From contig DASWII010000039.1 in the NCBI GenBank assembly GCA_036397755.1, positions 16,039 to 80,038 on the forward strand: a stretch of 64,000 nucleotides of DNA, in the 5' to 3' direction. Made by a program: the position numbers and the translations under genes. Positions 24,079 to 31,756 of the stretch are shown here, piece by piece; positions within the stretch are counted from its first letter, which is position 1, and each line of letters opens with the position of its first letter. This DNA comes from CAMYLY01 sp036397755 (GTDB lineage: Bacteria; Gemmatimonadota; Gemmatimonadetes; Gemmatimonadales; GWC2-71-9). Under the pieces are notes generated by a model. The model ran no database searches and was not told where the DNA came from. It saw only the letters and a list, made by a program, of their open reading frames with translations.

Positions 24079-25569
24079 TCACCGAATCGGGATGGAGATG
24101 GAAAGCTGATGCGTTACGACGGTCACGTCCTGCAAAGTGAGCGGCCCACTCGGCGCAAGCAGAATGTCGTTCGCTCCGGCGGCCGCATCCGCGCGCGTGG
24201 CCACGTCTCCCGTCCACGCGACGCCCGGGCGCCCGGTGCCCGTCGTCGCCCGCCCAAGGTATCGGAGCTCCAGATCACCAAACCGGAGCAGCGCACCCCA
24301 GCTGGGGGTCCATTCGATCCACTGCTCGTTTTGCCGCCGGAAGGTCTCGGCCACATGGTCCCACTGATCGAGTTGATAGTCGTAGGTGCGAACGTTCAGC
24401 CCAAACGAGAACGCCGCCTTCCCCACTTCGCGCGTCACCCCCATGGTCATCGCCGCGTTGGAGAACCCGAACTCGTTGTCCACGGTGCGCCCGCCCGCCG
24501 GAATCGTCCCGCCACTCTCGGTGGTGACCGCCGTGTCCGCCTCCGCCCACGTCGTGCTGCTGCCGGGCTCGTACACGATGTCGATGCCGAAGGTGGTGGG
24601 TCCCGCCTGCTTCGCGATGCCCACGCCGATCGAGAACGCGGTGCTCGTGCCGGGATCGCGCGGGATGTTCATGATCTCGTAGTTGGGGATCTTCGGGTGG
24701 GTCTTCCAGTTCCCGGTCAACGACCCTCCCACCCGCCACCCGCGCGTGCCGACGGGTTGCCGATACGCCACCTGCCCACCCCAGGTTCGCGTGTGGTCCT
24801 TGTTGTGTTCCTCCCGAACACTGTCCTGCCAGACCCAGTTGGTGGTGTCCACGAGGATCCAGTCGACGTACACCACGTCGTGGCGCATGTCGAAATTCCG
24901 GTAGAGCCCCAACGCCTCCAGCGTCCGGCCGCCCCCCAACCCCTTCGTCAGGCCGACGCGCAGATCCTCCATGTGTCCCGCCTGCACGATGCTCGAAGCC
25001 ATCGCATAAAGATGCTCGACGCCGTCAATCGCGTTGAGATCGGCGAAGAACCCCGACGCCCCAATGGCGAGATCACCGGGGAGCTTCACGCCACCGGTGA
25101 GGAATCCGTACTTGTTCGTGGCCGAGCGCGACCGCAGGGCGTTCGGCGGCAGCGGGAACGCCACGTCGAGCGGCAGCGGGCCGAAGAACTCGTCGCCCCG
25201 CTTGAGCTGCTGCAAGGCCACCATCCCGCCCCCAAACACCCTCCCGCCGAACAACCCGCCAACGGACAGCGCGCCGGCACTGCCCGCGTTGCGCGTCACA
25301 CTGTAGAAGGTGGGGACCGTAAAGAGCTGCGGCTCCCCGATACGCGCCCCCTTGGCGGGATTCACGAACGGATCGAGCACCGGATCGTCCAAAGCGATGC
25401 TCACCCCACCCATGCCGAGGTTCTGTGAGGGGAACAGCAGGAACTGGTCGCCGGATGCGACCGGCACGGTCTTGAGCGCGATGAACTGTGCCTGCCCGAC
25501 CTGCACGCTGCCAACCGTCACGGCGAGGATCCCCGCCGTCCGAATCACCCACCGCCATCGTCGCCTCAT
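24079..25569 (-). CDS. Outer-membrane beta-barrel protein (PorV/FadL-like)
   Basis: 496 residues with a signal peptide (AGILAVTVGSVQVGQA, then QFIALK). The start of the mature part, FPSQNLGMGGVSIALDDPVL followed by DPFVNPAKGA, is the N-terminal signature of PorV/FadL-like outer-membrane proteins. The rest is alternating amphipathic strands (ALGLYRNFDMRHDVVYVDWI, AFSFGLNVRTYDYQLDQWDH) ending in a C-terminal strand (VTHQLSISIPIR). It may transport hydrophobic compounds or serve a secretion system; substrate is not predictable. Confidence 0.85.
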   Translation of the reverse strand: MRRRWRWVIRTAGILAVTVGSVQVGQAQFIALKTVPVASGDQFLLFPSQNLGMGGVSIALDDPVLDPFVNPAKGARIGEPQLFTVPTFYSVTRNAGSAGALSVGGLFGGRVFGGGMVALQQLKRGDEFFGPLPLDVAFPLPPNALRSRSATNKYGFLTGGVKLPGDLAIGASGFFADLNAIDGVEHLYAMASSIVQAGHMEDLRVGLTKGLGGGRTLEALGLYRNFDMRHDVVYVDWILVDTTNWVWQDSVREEHNKDHTRTWGGQVAYRQPVGTRGWRVGGSLTGNWKTHPKIPNYEIMNIPRDPGTSTAFSIGVGIAKQAGPTTFGIDIVYEPGSSTTWAEADTAVTTESGGTIPAGGRTVDNEFGFSNAAMTMGVTREVGKAAFSFGLNVRTYDYQLDQWDHVAETFRRQNEQWIEWTPSWGALLRFGDLELRYLGRATTGTGRPGVAWTGDVATRADAAAGANDILLAPSGPLTLQDVTVVTHQLSISIPIR

Positions 25570-25879
25570 GTCATCCTCGTCACGTGTTTGGTCGAAAGTT
25601 CACCGCGGCCGCGGGGCCGCAAGGAGATCCCACACGCCGTACCGGCACTGGCCTCGGTCCGCCGGGAGCCCAAGATTTCGGGTAATGCACGCGGTCCGGC
25701 CGCCCCGGGTGCCGACCTCGAAGTGTCCACCGGGTCCGGCCCGGTCGCCGGGGCATGAAAGCACCCGGCGGCCAGCCACGCCACCATGAGGAACCCTGTG
25801 GTGTATCTGCGAGATATGAACGCATCGCGCTCCTGCACGACTGACCGCCTCTCGCGTCGGATACCCGGGGAGATTCTCG
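25570..25879. other. Divergent intergenic region, no gene seen
   Basis: A gap of about 350 bases between the barrel gene and the ECF sigma gene. No reading frame here has a start signal or domain. It should contain both divergent promoters; no convincing sigma70 hexamer pair is visible. Confidence 0.4.
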
Positions 25880-25908
25880 GGCGTCACACGAAGTTCCCAA
25901 GTGACGCC
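25880..25908 (+). promoter_or_regulatory. Inverted repeat upstream of the ECF sigma operon
   Basis: GGCGTCAC (25880-25887) and GTGACGCC (25901-25908) are perfect inverted 8-mers separated by 13 bases, ending 17 bases before the sigma-factor ATG. This placement suits an operator or an ECF-dependent promoter region. It could alternatively form an RNA hairpin. Confidence 0.5.
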
Positions 25909-25925
25909 GACAACACTGCACGGGT

Positions 25926-26480
25926 ATGCATTGTGTGAAACAGGACGGCGATGCGGCGTTGGTGCAGCGCGTCCTGGCGGGGGATGCGGAGGCCTACGCG
26001 GGCTTGGTCGAGCGGTATCGCGGTCGCTTGGGTCGCTATGCCCTTCGAATGTTGGGGAACGCGGCGGATGCCGAGGAGGCCGTTCAGGATGCGTTCGTAC
26101 GCGGGTATCGATCACTGGACCGATGTACCGACGCCGGTCGATTCGGACCTTGGCTGTTCGGCATCCTGGTCAATCGCTGCCGTACACTCGGCGGGCAACG
26201 GGCTCGGCGGCGCGGCACGGTGTTCGAGGACGAGGCCTCGGTATTGCGCGCATCCGTCGCCCACCCGGAAGAGCAGGCGGCCTTGCGGGACGCGATCGAC
26301 CACGCCCTGGCGCGGCTCGGCGCGGAGCAGCGGGAGGCCTTCTTGCTGAAGCACGTCGAACAGTTGAGTTACGAGGAGATCACGGAGCTGACCGGCGTCG
26401 GCACATCGGCCCTGAAGATGCGGGTGGCGCGCGCACGCGAGGAGCTCCAGCGTCTCCTGGCGGAGGACATTGGTGGCTGA
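25926..26480 (+). CDS. ECF-type RNA polymerase sigma factor
   Basis: 184 residues with region 2 visible as LVERYRGRLGRYALRMLGNA then DAEEAVQDAFVRGYRSLDR, and region 4 as LPAEQREAFL-like AEQREAFLLKHVEQLSYEEI followed by TGVGTSALKMRVARAREELQ. It redirects RNA polymerase to a small regulon. ATG 25926 is used; GTG 25935 is an alternative, and neither has a strong ribosome site. The gene overlaps the start of the CBM48-bearing membrane protein, so it is the first gene of a four-gene operon. Confidence 0.95.
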   Translation: MHCVKQDGDAALVQRVLAGDAEAYAGLVERYRGRLGRYALRMLGNAADAEEAVQDAFVRGYRSLDRCTDAGRFGPWLFGILVNRCRTLGGQRARRRGTVFEDEASVLRASVAHPEEQAALRDAIDHALARLGAEQREAFLLKHVEQLSYEEITELTGVGTSALKMRVARAREELQRLLAEDIGG

Positions 26481-27033
26481 GCATAACGAACGATTGGAGC
26501 GGGCCATCGCGTTGCTGCGCGAACCCGTCGCGCTCGATGCGGAGGTCGACCGCCGGATCATGAGCGCGGTGCGCGATGCACCCGCTCCGAAGCGGTGGAC
26601 CCGACCGGTGTGGCGTGGGGCGCAGTGGTTGGTGCGGCCGCGCACGGTGCGGGTGCGCCCGCTGGCCGGTCTCGCGCTCGCCGCGGCGGCGGCGGTCGTG
26701 TGGATTACGGCCAGCGGGCCCACCGGCCGGCCGGCGGCGCCGGCCGGTAGTGTGGCGTCCACGGGCACGGTCGTGCAGTTTGTGATCGTGGCGCAGGATG
26801 CGCGGGTCGTCTCGCTCGTGGGCGATTTCAACGACTGGGGCGGCGACGTCACCCCGATGACACGCGCGTCCGGCAACGGCGTGTGGTCGATCGCGGTCCC
26901 GCTCGCACCGGGTCGCTATCGGTATGCGTTTCTCGTGGACGGTGAGGTATGGGTGAGCGACCCGACCGCACCGCCCGCTCAAGACGACGAGTTCGGACGG
27001 CCGGGATCGGTCGTCACTGTGGGAGAGACCTGA
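26473..27033 (+). CDS. Anti-sigma-like membrane protein with periplasmic glycogen-binding (CBM48/AMPK) domain
   Basis: 186 residues from GTG 26473 (TTG 26470 possible), overlapping the sigma gene. A short cytoplasmic N-terminus (EHNERLERAIALLREPVALD, EVDRRIMSAV) sits where anti-sigma domains lie. It is followed by one transmembrane helix (LAGLALAAAAAVVWITA, about residues 70-88) and a C-terminal E-set domain, VSLVGDFNDWGGDVTPMTRA, then RYRYAFLVDGEVWVSDP. GDFNDW is the glycogen-binding signature. The topology suggests an anti-sigma factor whose sensor domain binds an alpha-glucan outside. The N-terminus lacks a recognisable zinc motif, so the anti-sigma role is inferred. Confidence 0.82.
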   Translation: MAEHNERLERAIALLREPVALDAEVDRRIMSAVRDAPAPKRWTRPVWRGAQWLVRPRTVRVRPLAGLALAAAAAVVWITASGPTGRPAAPAGSVASTGTVVQFVIVAQDARVVSLVGDFNDWGGDVTPMTRASGNGVWSIAVPLAPGRYRYAFLVDGEVWVSDPTAPPAQDDEFGRPGSVVTVGET

Positions 27034-27680
27034 TGCGAGTGTACGCGTTCAGCTTGCTGCTGTTCCTGGGTGTCGCGGCGACCGCGCCGGACGCGGTGGC
27101 GCAGGATTCCCGGCTCCGGGACCGCCTTCCGCCGCCGGCCGTCGCGCCCGTCGAGGCCGTGGTGGACGCCGCCCGGCGGGACGGTCTCCCAACGGAGCCG
27201 CTCGTCGATCGCGCCCTGGAGGGGGCGAGCAAGCGTGCGCCGGCCGATCGGATCGTCATCGCCGTGGAGCGGCTTGCCGGCGAGCTGCGTACGGCCCGGG
27301 CGGCGCTCGGCGCCTCCGCGACCGCCGGTGAAATCGTAGCGGGGGCGAGCGCGCTCCGTGCCGGAGCCACCCCCGACGATCTCGCGACCCTGCGCGACAT
27401 GCGCGGCGCCGGCTCGCTGCTCATCCCGGCGGCGGTGCTGGCCGATCTCGTGGCGGTCGGCGTCCCCGTCGACACCGCGGTCGCTGCCGTCGTTGCCCTG
27501 GCGGGTGGGCTCGATGACGCGCAGTACATCGCGTTCCAGCGCAACGTCGAGCGCGATATCGGCCTCGGCGCGTCGCCCGTGACCGCGGTCGGTGTGCGGC
27601 TGGACGCCCTCGCGGAATTCGTCAGTCCGACGGCCGACTCACCCCAGAGCCCCGGCGCTCCCAGGCCTCGCAAACCCTAG
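27033..27680 (+). CDS. Exported Ala-rich protein of the sigma/CBM48 operon, unknown function
   Basis: 215 residues starting at ATG 27033 (TGATG overlap with the preceding gene). The signal peptide MRVYAFSLLLFLGVAATAPD ends near AVAQ. The mature part is a helical Ala/Val-rich chain with internal resemblance between VVDAARRDGLPTEPLVDRAL, EIVAGASALRAGATPDDLAT and VLADLVAVGVPVDTAVAAVV. These look like three short helical repeats, each with a G(L/A)P or GVP turn. The C-terminus is Pro-rich. No family is recognised. Its position couples it to the sigma factor and the CBM48 proteins. Confidence 0.8.
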   Translation: MRVYAFSLLLFLGVAATAPDAVAQDSRLRDRLPPPAVAPVEAVVDAARRDGLPTEPLVDRALEGASKRAPADRIVIAVERLAGELRTARAALGASATAGEIVAGASALRAGATPDDLATLRDMRGAGSLLIPAAVLADLVAVGVPVDTAVAAVVALAGGLDDAQYIAFQRNVERDIGLGASPVTAVGVRLDALAEFVSPTADSPQSPGAPRPRKP

Positions 27681-27695
27681 CGGCGCGCCCGCGTG

Positions 27696-28817
27696 ATGCG
27701 CCGCCCGCCGGCGGCCTTCGTCGTCGCAGTGCTGCTCGCTGCGCCCGGTGCGGACGCCACCGCACAGGTGAGTGGTGTGATCGACCTGGGCGCCACGTGG
27801 ATCGACTACGAGGGCTTCCTCGGATCGGCCGCGACATTCGTCACACCCACCGTACGCTTCGACGCCGCCACGCTCTCGGTGGGCGCGAGCGGGACTCTGC
27901 TCGTGTTCGAAAGTGGCAGCAGCGTGATGCAGGGACTGCTCGCCGGCAGTTGGCGGGCACGGGTGCTCCCGGGGGTTCACGGTGAACTGGCCGCGTCCGC
28001 CGGCGTCAATGCGTACTCCCAAGCGCCGTCCTACGGACATGGGCTCGTGGCGGCGCGCGCGCACGCCGGAGGTGCGCGGCAAGGGGTGTGGGCCGGAGCA
28101 ACGACCGGGCGGACATCGCGCTCCGGCGGCGCCATCACGCCCGTCGCATTCGAGCTCGGGGGCTGGACGGTCCTTGGCGACTTCTCGTTGCGGGGGACGG
28201 TGACCCGCACGTGGTTGGATAACACCGCGTTCGCGGACCTCGTGGCGTTCGGTCGCTGGAACGGCGAGTCCATCCGGATCGAGGGATCCCTCGGCACGCG
28301 ATTGTTGAGCGGCGGCGGGGCCGGAACGTACGGCGAGCTGCAAATCATGATTCCCCTCGCCGACCGCTTCGCGGCCGTGGTCGCCGGCGGGCGGTATCCC
28401 ACCGACCCCGTGCGCGGCGTGCTCGCGGCCAACTATGTCAGCACGGCGGTGCGGATCACCGCGCTGCGCGCGCGTCGGGCGACCGTCTGGTCCGGGATGT
28501 CAAGCCGCACCCGCTCACCGACGCTGGCTCGCGGCGAAGCGCATCTTGCCGTCCTCGATCGCTCGGGATTGACGCGACTCCTGCGCGTGATCGCGCCGGG
28601 CGCCGAGCGGGTCGAACTCGCGGGAGACTTCACCGACTGGGTTGCGGTGCCCTTGCGTAGCGCCGCGGACGGCGCGTGGGAGGTAGCCCTACCCCTCGTG
28701 GCGGGGATCTACCGCGTCGCTGTCCGTGTGAACGGTGGACCCTGGATCGTCCCGACCGGTCTGCGGGCCGAGGAAAGCGAGTTCGGCGAAACGGTGGGGG
28801 TGCTGGTGGTGCCGTAG
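27696..28817 (+). CDS. Exported beta-rich protein with C-terminal glycogen-binding domain
   Basis: 373 residues. The signal peptide RRPPAAFVVAVLLAAPGADA is followed by about 250 residues of alternating strands (LGATWIDYEGFLGSAATFVT, RFDAATLSVGASGTLLVFES, RGTVTRTWLDNTAFADLVAF) that could form an outer-membrane barrel. The last 75 residues are a CBM48/AMPK-type E-set: RVELAGDFTDWVAVPLRSAA, IYRVAVRVNGGPW. It shares the domain type with the second gene of the operon. GTG 27693 directly before ATG 27696 is an alternative start. The gene probably encodes the surface output of the sigma regulon. Confidence 0.82.
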   Translation: MRRPPAAFVVAVLLAAPGADATAQVSGVIDLGATWIDYEGFLGSAATFVTPTVRFDAATLSVGASGTLLVFESGSSVMQGLLAGSWRARVLPGVHGELAASAGVNAYSQAPSYGHGLVAARAHAGGARQGVWAGATTGRTSRSGGAITPVAFELGGWTVLGDFSLRGTVTRTWLDNTAFADLVAFGRWNGESIRIEGSLGTRLLSGGGAGTYGELQIMIPLADRFAAVVAGGRYPTDPVRGVLAANYVSTAVRITALRARRATVWSGMSSRTRSPTLARGEAHLAVLDRSGLTRLLRVIAPGAERVELAGDFTDWVAVPLRSAADGAWEVALPLVAGIYRVAVRVNGGPWIVPTGLRAEESEFGETVGVLVVP

Positions 28818-28910
28818 CACGCAGGGCGCGATGTGGGGCCGGGTCCGATCGGACCACGGCACCGCTCATGTTAGCACGGTTCCACCACCCCGGACCGAGC
28901 GCCCCAACAG

Positions 28911-30017
28911 CTACGGTGTGTGCGAGACAGCCTTCACCACATTGCCGTCCGGCAGGGAAACCCGTCCGACCCGCCCACCGACCTCGGAGAGCGCCGCAAC
29001 TCCGTAGCCCGCGACCTTGTGCCCGTTGACCCGCCGCGTGGTGATCGTGAGGATGGGCATTCTCAGCCACCACGAGGACACAACCCACCCTCCGGTCTCC
29101 AATCGCACGAATTCCACATGGCCACCCAAACGACTCTCGTCGGGTATTACCCAGGGGAGGTTTGCGTACTCGAACTCGAGGGCCTCCAGCTGGGCGGTCT
29201 CCCGATCCAGCCACAGCACCCCGTGGATGTCCGACGCGAGGCGGTGGGGAACGGGCTCGAACGCCAACCCGAGCAGCCGACGGTCGTCCTCGCGCTCCTT
29301 CAGGTAGAAACAGTGGTCGGCGGCAAACTCAGGCGAGAGCAGCACGTCGGCATCCGGCCCGAAGAACTCCCAATCATGATCGTCGTTCTCGACGATGTAG
29401 CCGTGAGCCGACAGGGCCGCGGCCGGCGCCGAGGCGAAGGGACTTCCACTGGCCCGAGCCGACCACGAGCTGTCTTCCTGCGACAGCACCTCGAGCGTGT
29501 TCGCGTGCAACCGTCGTTCCCACCACGCCAACTCGAAGGTCAAGGGTATCGAGCGTCGCGTCCACGCGACCGCATCAAGCGCCTTGCGCGCCTCGTCCCA
29601 CACCTGGGCGATCTCTCGACCGGCACCGGGATCCGTTTCGCACACGCGCTCACCGCGGACCACGATGGCCGAGAGCCCTACCGCCCGGACGTCGACCTCT
29701 CCGGTGTACCGCAGCACCCCATCCGGCGGGACGTCCAGCGGCGGCGAGAACCACGGGCGCCACCCGATACGCGCGGTCTGGACTTGGTAGCGGCCGGGAG
29801 CCGCCTCGAACGTGAAGCGCCCCTCCGCATCGGTGAGGGTCCGCGCCACTTCCCGCCCGTCGGCATCGCGCAGAATGACGAACGCCCCGGCGAGCGGGGC
29901 ACCGGAGCCGGCAACGCGGAGGTGTCCGTCGATGGTTTGCGCGCGCGCGGCGGAGCCGCACGCGAGCCCGGCCAAGACGGCAACAAGCACGAGCCCGAGG
30001 AATCGCGTCGTGATCAG
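28911..30017 (-). CDS. Exported carboxypeptidase-regulatory-like protein
   Basis: About 368 residues. A hydrophobic leader (RFLGLVLVAVLAGLACGSAA, then RAQ) precedes a CarboxypepD_reg-like domain (TIDGHLRVAGSGAPLAGAFV, DAEGRFTFEAAPGRYQVQTA). A larger domain of unknown type follows, with two well-spaced Cys (VCETD, DHCFYLKE). The start is unclear: no ATG/GTG lies at the expected leader start. I use CTG 30017, which overlaps the TGA of the TPR gene; an in-frame ATG farther upstream (MGRRRCHVPP) would extend into that gene. It is probably translated by coupling. Confidence 0.75.
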   Translation of the reverse strand: MITTRFLGLVLVAVLAGLACGSAARAQTIDGHLRVAGSGAPLAGAFVILRDADGREVARTLTDAEGRFTFEAAPGRYQVQTARIGWRPWFSPPLDVPPDGVLRYTGEVDVRAVGLSAIVVRGERVCETDPGAGREIAQVWDEARKALDAVAWTRRSIPLTFELAWWERRLHANTLEVLSQEDSSWSARASGSPFASAPAAALSAHGYIVENDDHDWEFFGPDADVLLSPEFAADHCFYLKEREDDRRLLGLAFEPVPHRLASDIHGVLWLDRETAQLEALEFEYANLPWVIPDESRLGGHVEFVRLETGGWVVSSWWLRMPILTITTRRVNGHKVAGYGVAALSEVGGRVGRVSLPDGNVVKAVSHTP

Positions 30018-31756
30018 CCCCCGGTGAGCGCCGCGAGCTTGTCCCTGACCTCGGTCGCTGGGCGGAACGTGGCATCGGCGTCGGCCCATACGGCAGCGGC
30101 TCGCTGAAGATGTTCCACCGCCGCACTGGTGTCCCCCCGCTGGTCCGCCACCAACGCAAGTTGGTAATGCGCCGTTGGGCTGTTGGGAAATGCGACCAAA
30201 CCGCGGTTGAGCGATCGCTCCGCCGCCGCGAGATCCCCGGCCAGCCGCTGGCATCGCCCGATGTCAATGTGTACGCTCATGTCCGTCGGGTCATCGGCCA
30301 GCTGCCGTGCGAACGCCTCAGCCGCCTCGGCATATTGGTGCCGCATCTCCAGCACCCGTGCCCGCCCCTCGAGCGCGAGCGCATTCAACGTGGCTGCCCC
30401 AAACGCGTCAATGAACTGCTGCACACCCGCGATGGCAGCCTCGGCCTCGTCCGGGTCCTCCACCTCGAGCGCCAGCGACAGTCGTCCCACCGGAATCAAG
30501 CCGTCAAACGGCGGCGCCAATTGCTGCGATATCGCGGCGAGGGTCTGCCGGGCTCGCTCCTCTTGGCCGACCTTCACGTACTCGTCGAGGGCCCCCAGTT
30601 GTTGCAGCAGCATCGCGACCGGAGGATTGAACGAAGACCCGACCGCCCACGACTGGTGCAGATAGTCGATCGAGCGCACCACCTGCCCCCGATAGGCGTG
30701 GGCGCCTCGCAGCGCACTCAAGATTCGGACTGAGTCTTGCGCCGTCACACTGCGCGGGAGCAGCGCCTCCAGCTGCGCCAACTCCCCCGCGAAGTCGCCG
30801 AACCGCCGCCGGAGCCCGGCGAGCTCCAGCTGCGCGGCGACGTCGTTGGGCTCGATGAGGAGCGCCCGCTCGAATTGTGCCTTCGCTTCGTCGAACTCGC
30901 CCTGGACACGGTTCAGTCGCCCGAGGGCCATGTAGGCGTCGGCATCGTCGGGAAACTGCTCGGCGTACCGCGCGTGATACGCCGTCGCCGTCTCGAAATC
31001 CCCCTTCGCCGCATACACCTGGCCCAACTGCTGGAGGTACTCCACCTGCGAGGGATCAAGTTCGAGAATCGCCTGGAACTGCTCGATGATCCCGTCGTAG
31101 TTCTTCCGAACGCCGTACAGGGCCGAGAGTATCTGCCTTCCCTCGATGTCGTCCGGGAACACCTCGACGCGCATCTCCGCTACCGCGAGTTGCTTGTCGG
31201 GTTCTCGGTTGAACTCGTAGTGGGCCATCTTGACCGGATACTGCGACCGCTCCGGCAGCTTATAGATGTGCTGCATGGCCCCTTGCAGCGCGCGGGCTGC
31301 GGTCGCCTGGTCGTTGGCAAGCAAGCTGATGACGTAATGCACCACATGGGCATAGGCATTGGTGGCGTCGGCCGCCACCGACGCTTCGATGGCCGCGGAC
31401 GCAGCCGCCCAGTCCTCGTCGACCGTCAACGCGCGATACGCTTCCACGAGGTGGCGGTAGGACTCCGGCGACGACGTCATCAGATCGGCTGCCGGGAGAT
31501 CCTCCGTTTCGTCGATATGATGGGCTGGGATCTCGAGATCACGGCGCAGCACGCGCGAGATCGTGTCCGCCAAGACAAGCGGATCGACGCCAGTGAACGC
31601 GCGCTCGCTCAGCAGTCGACCGCGGCGCGTCTCGTACAGCCGCACCGTCACGGCGAGTTCGTCGCCGTTCGCGGTGAACGACCCGTTCACGAAGTGCGGG
31701 TGATGTAGGTTTTCGGCGATGCTTCGCTGCAGGGTGAGCGGCAAGTCCGTGCCCCC
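30014..31756 (-). CDS. C-terminal TPR half of a kinase-TPR gene split by a frameshift
   Basis: This frame encodes about 580 residues. It begins GTDLPLTLQRSIAENLHHPH, a TolB/FlgO-like N-terminal segment that continues the kinase in the other frame. Then come many tetratricopeptide repeats (for example VYAAKGDFETATAYHARYAE, GRLNRVQGEFDEAKAQFERA, LVADQRGDTSAAVEHLQRAA) to the stop at 30014. On its own it has no valid start. Adding one G to the five-G run at 31752-31756 joins it in frame to the kinase. TPR domains bind protein partners, so the intact product would be a membrane kinase with a large scaffold domain. Confidence 0.8.
   Translation of the reverse strand, partial: GGTDLPLTLQRSIAENLHHPHFVNGSFTANGDELAVTVRLYETRRGRLLSERAFTGVDPLVLADTISRVLRRDLEIPAHHIDETEDLPAADLMTSSPESYRHLVEAYRALTVDEDWAAASAAIEASVAADATNAYAHVVHYVISLLANDQATAARALQGAMQHIYKLPERSQYPVKMAHYEFNREPDKQLAVAEMRVEVFPDDIEGRQILSALYGVRKNYDGIIEQFQAILELDPSQVEYLQQLGQVYAAKGDFETATAYHARYAEQFPDDADAYMALGRLNRVQGEFDEAKAQFERALLIEPNDVAAQLELAGLRRRFGDFAGELAQLEALLPRSVTAQDSVRILSALRGAHAYRGQVVRSIDYLHQSWAVGSSFNPPVAMLLQQLGALDEYVKVGQEERARQTLAAISQQLAPPFDGLIPVGRLSLALEVEDPDEAEAAIAGVQQFIDAFGAATLNALALEGRARVLEMRHQYAEAAEAFARQLADDPTDMSVHIDIGRCQRLAGDLAAAERSLNRGLVAFPNSPTAHYQLALVADQRGDTSAAVEHLQRAAAVWADADATFRPATEVRDKLAALTGG

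Noticed and set aside
26470..26472. TTG 26470 as the start of the CBM48 membrane protein.
   Set aside because: GTG 26473 directly after it is the stronger start; the difference is one residue.
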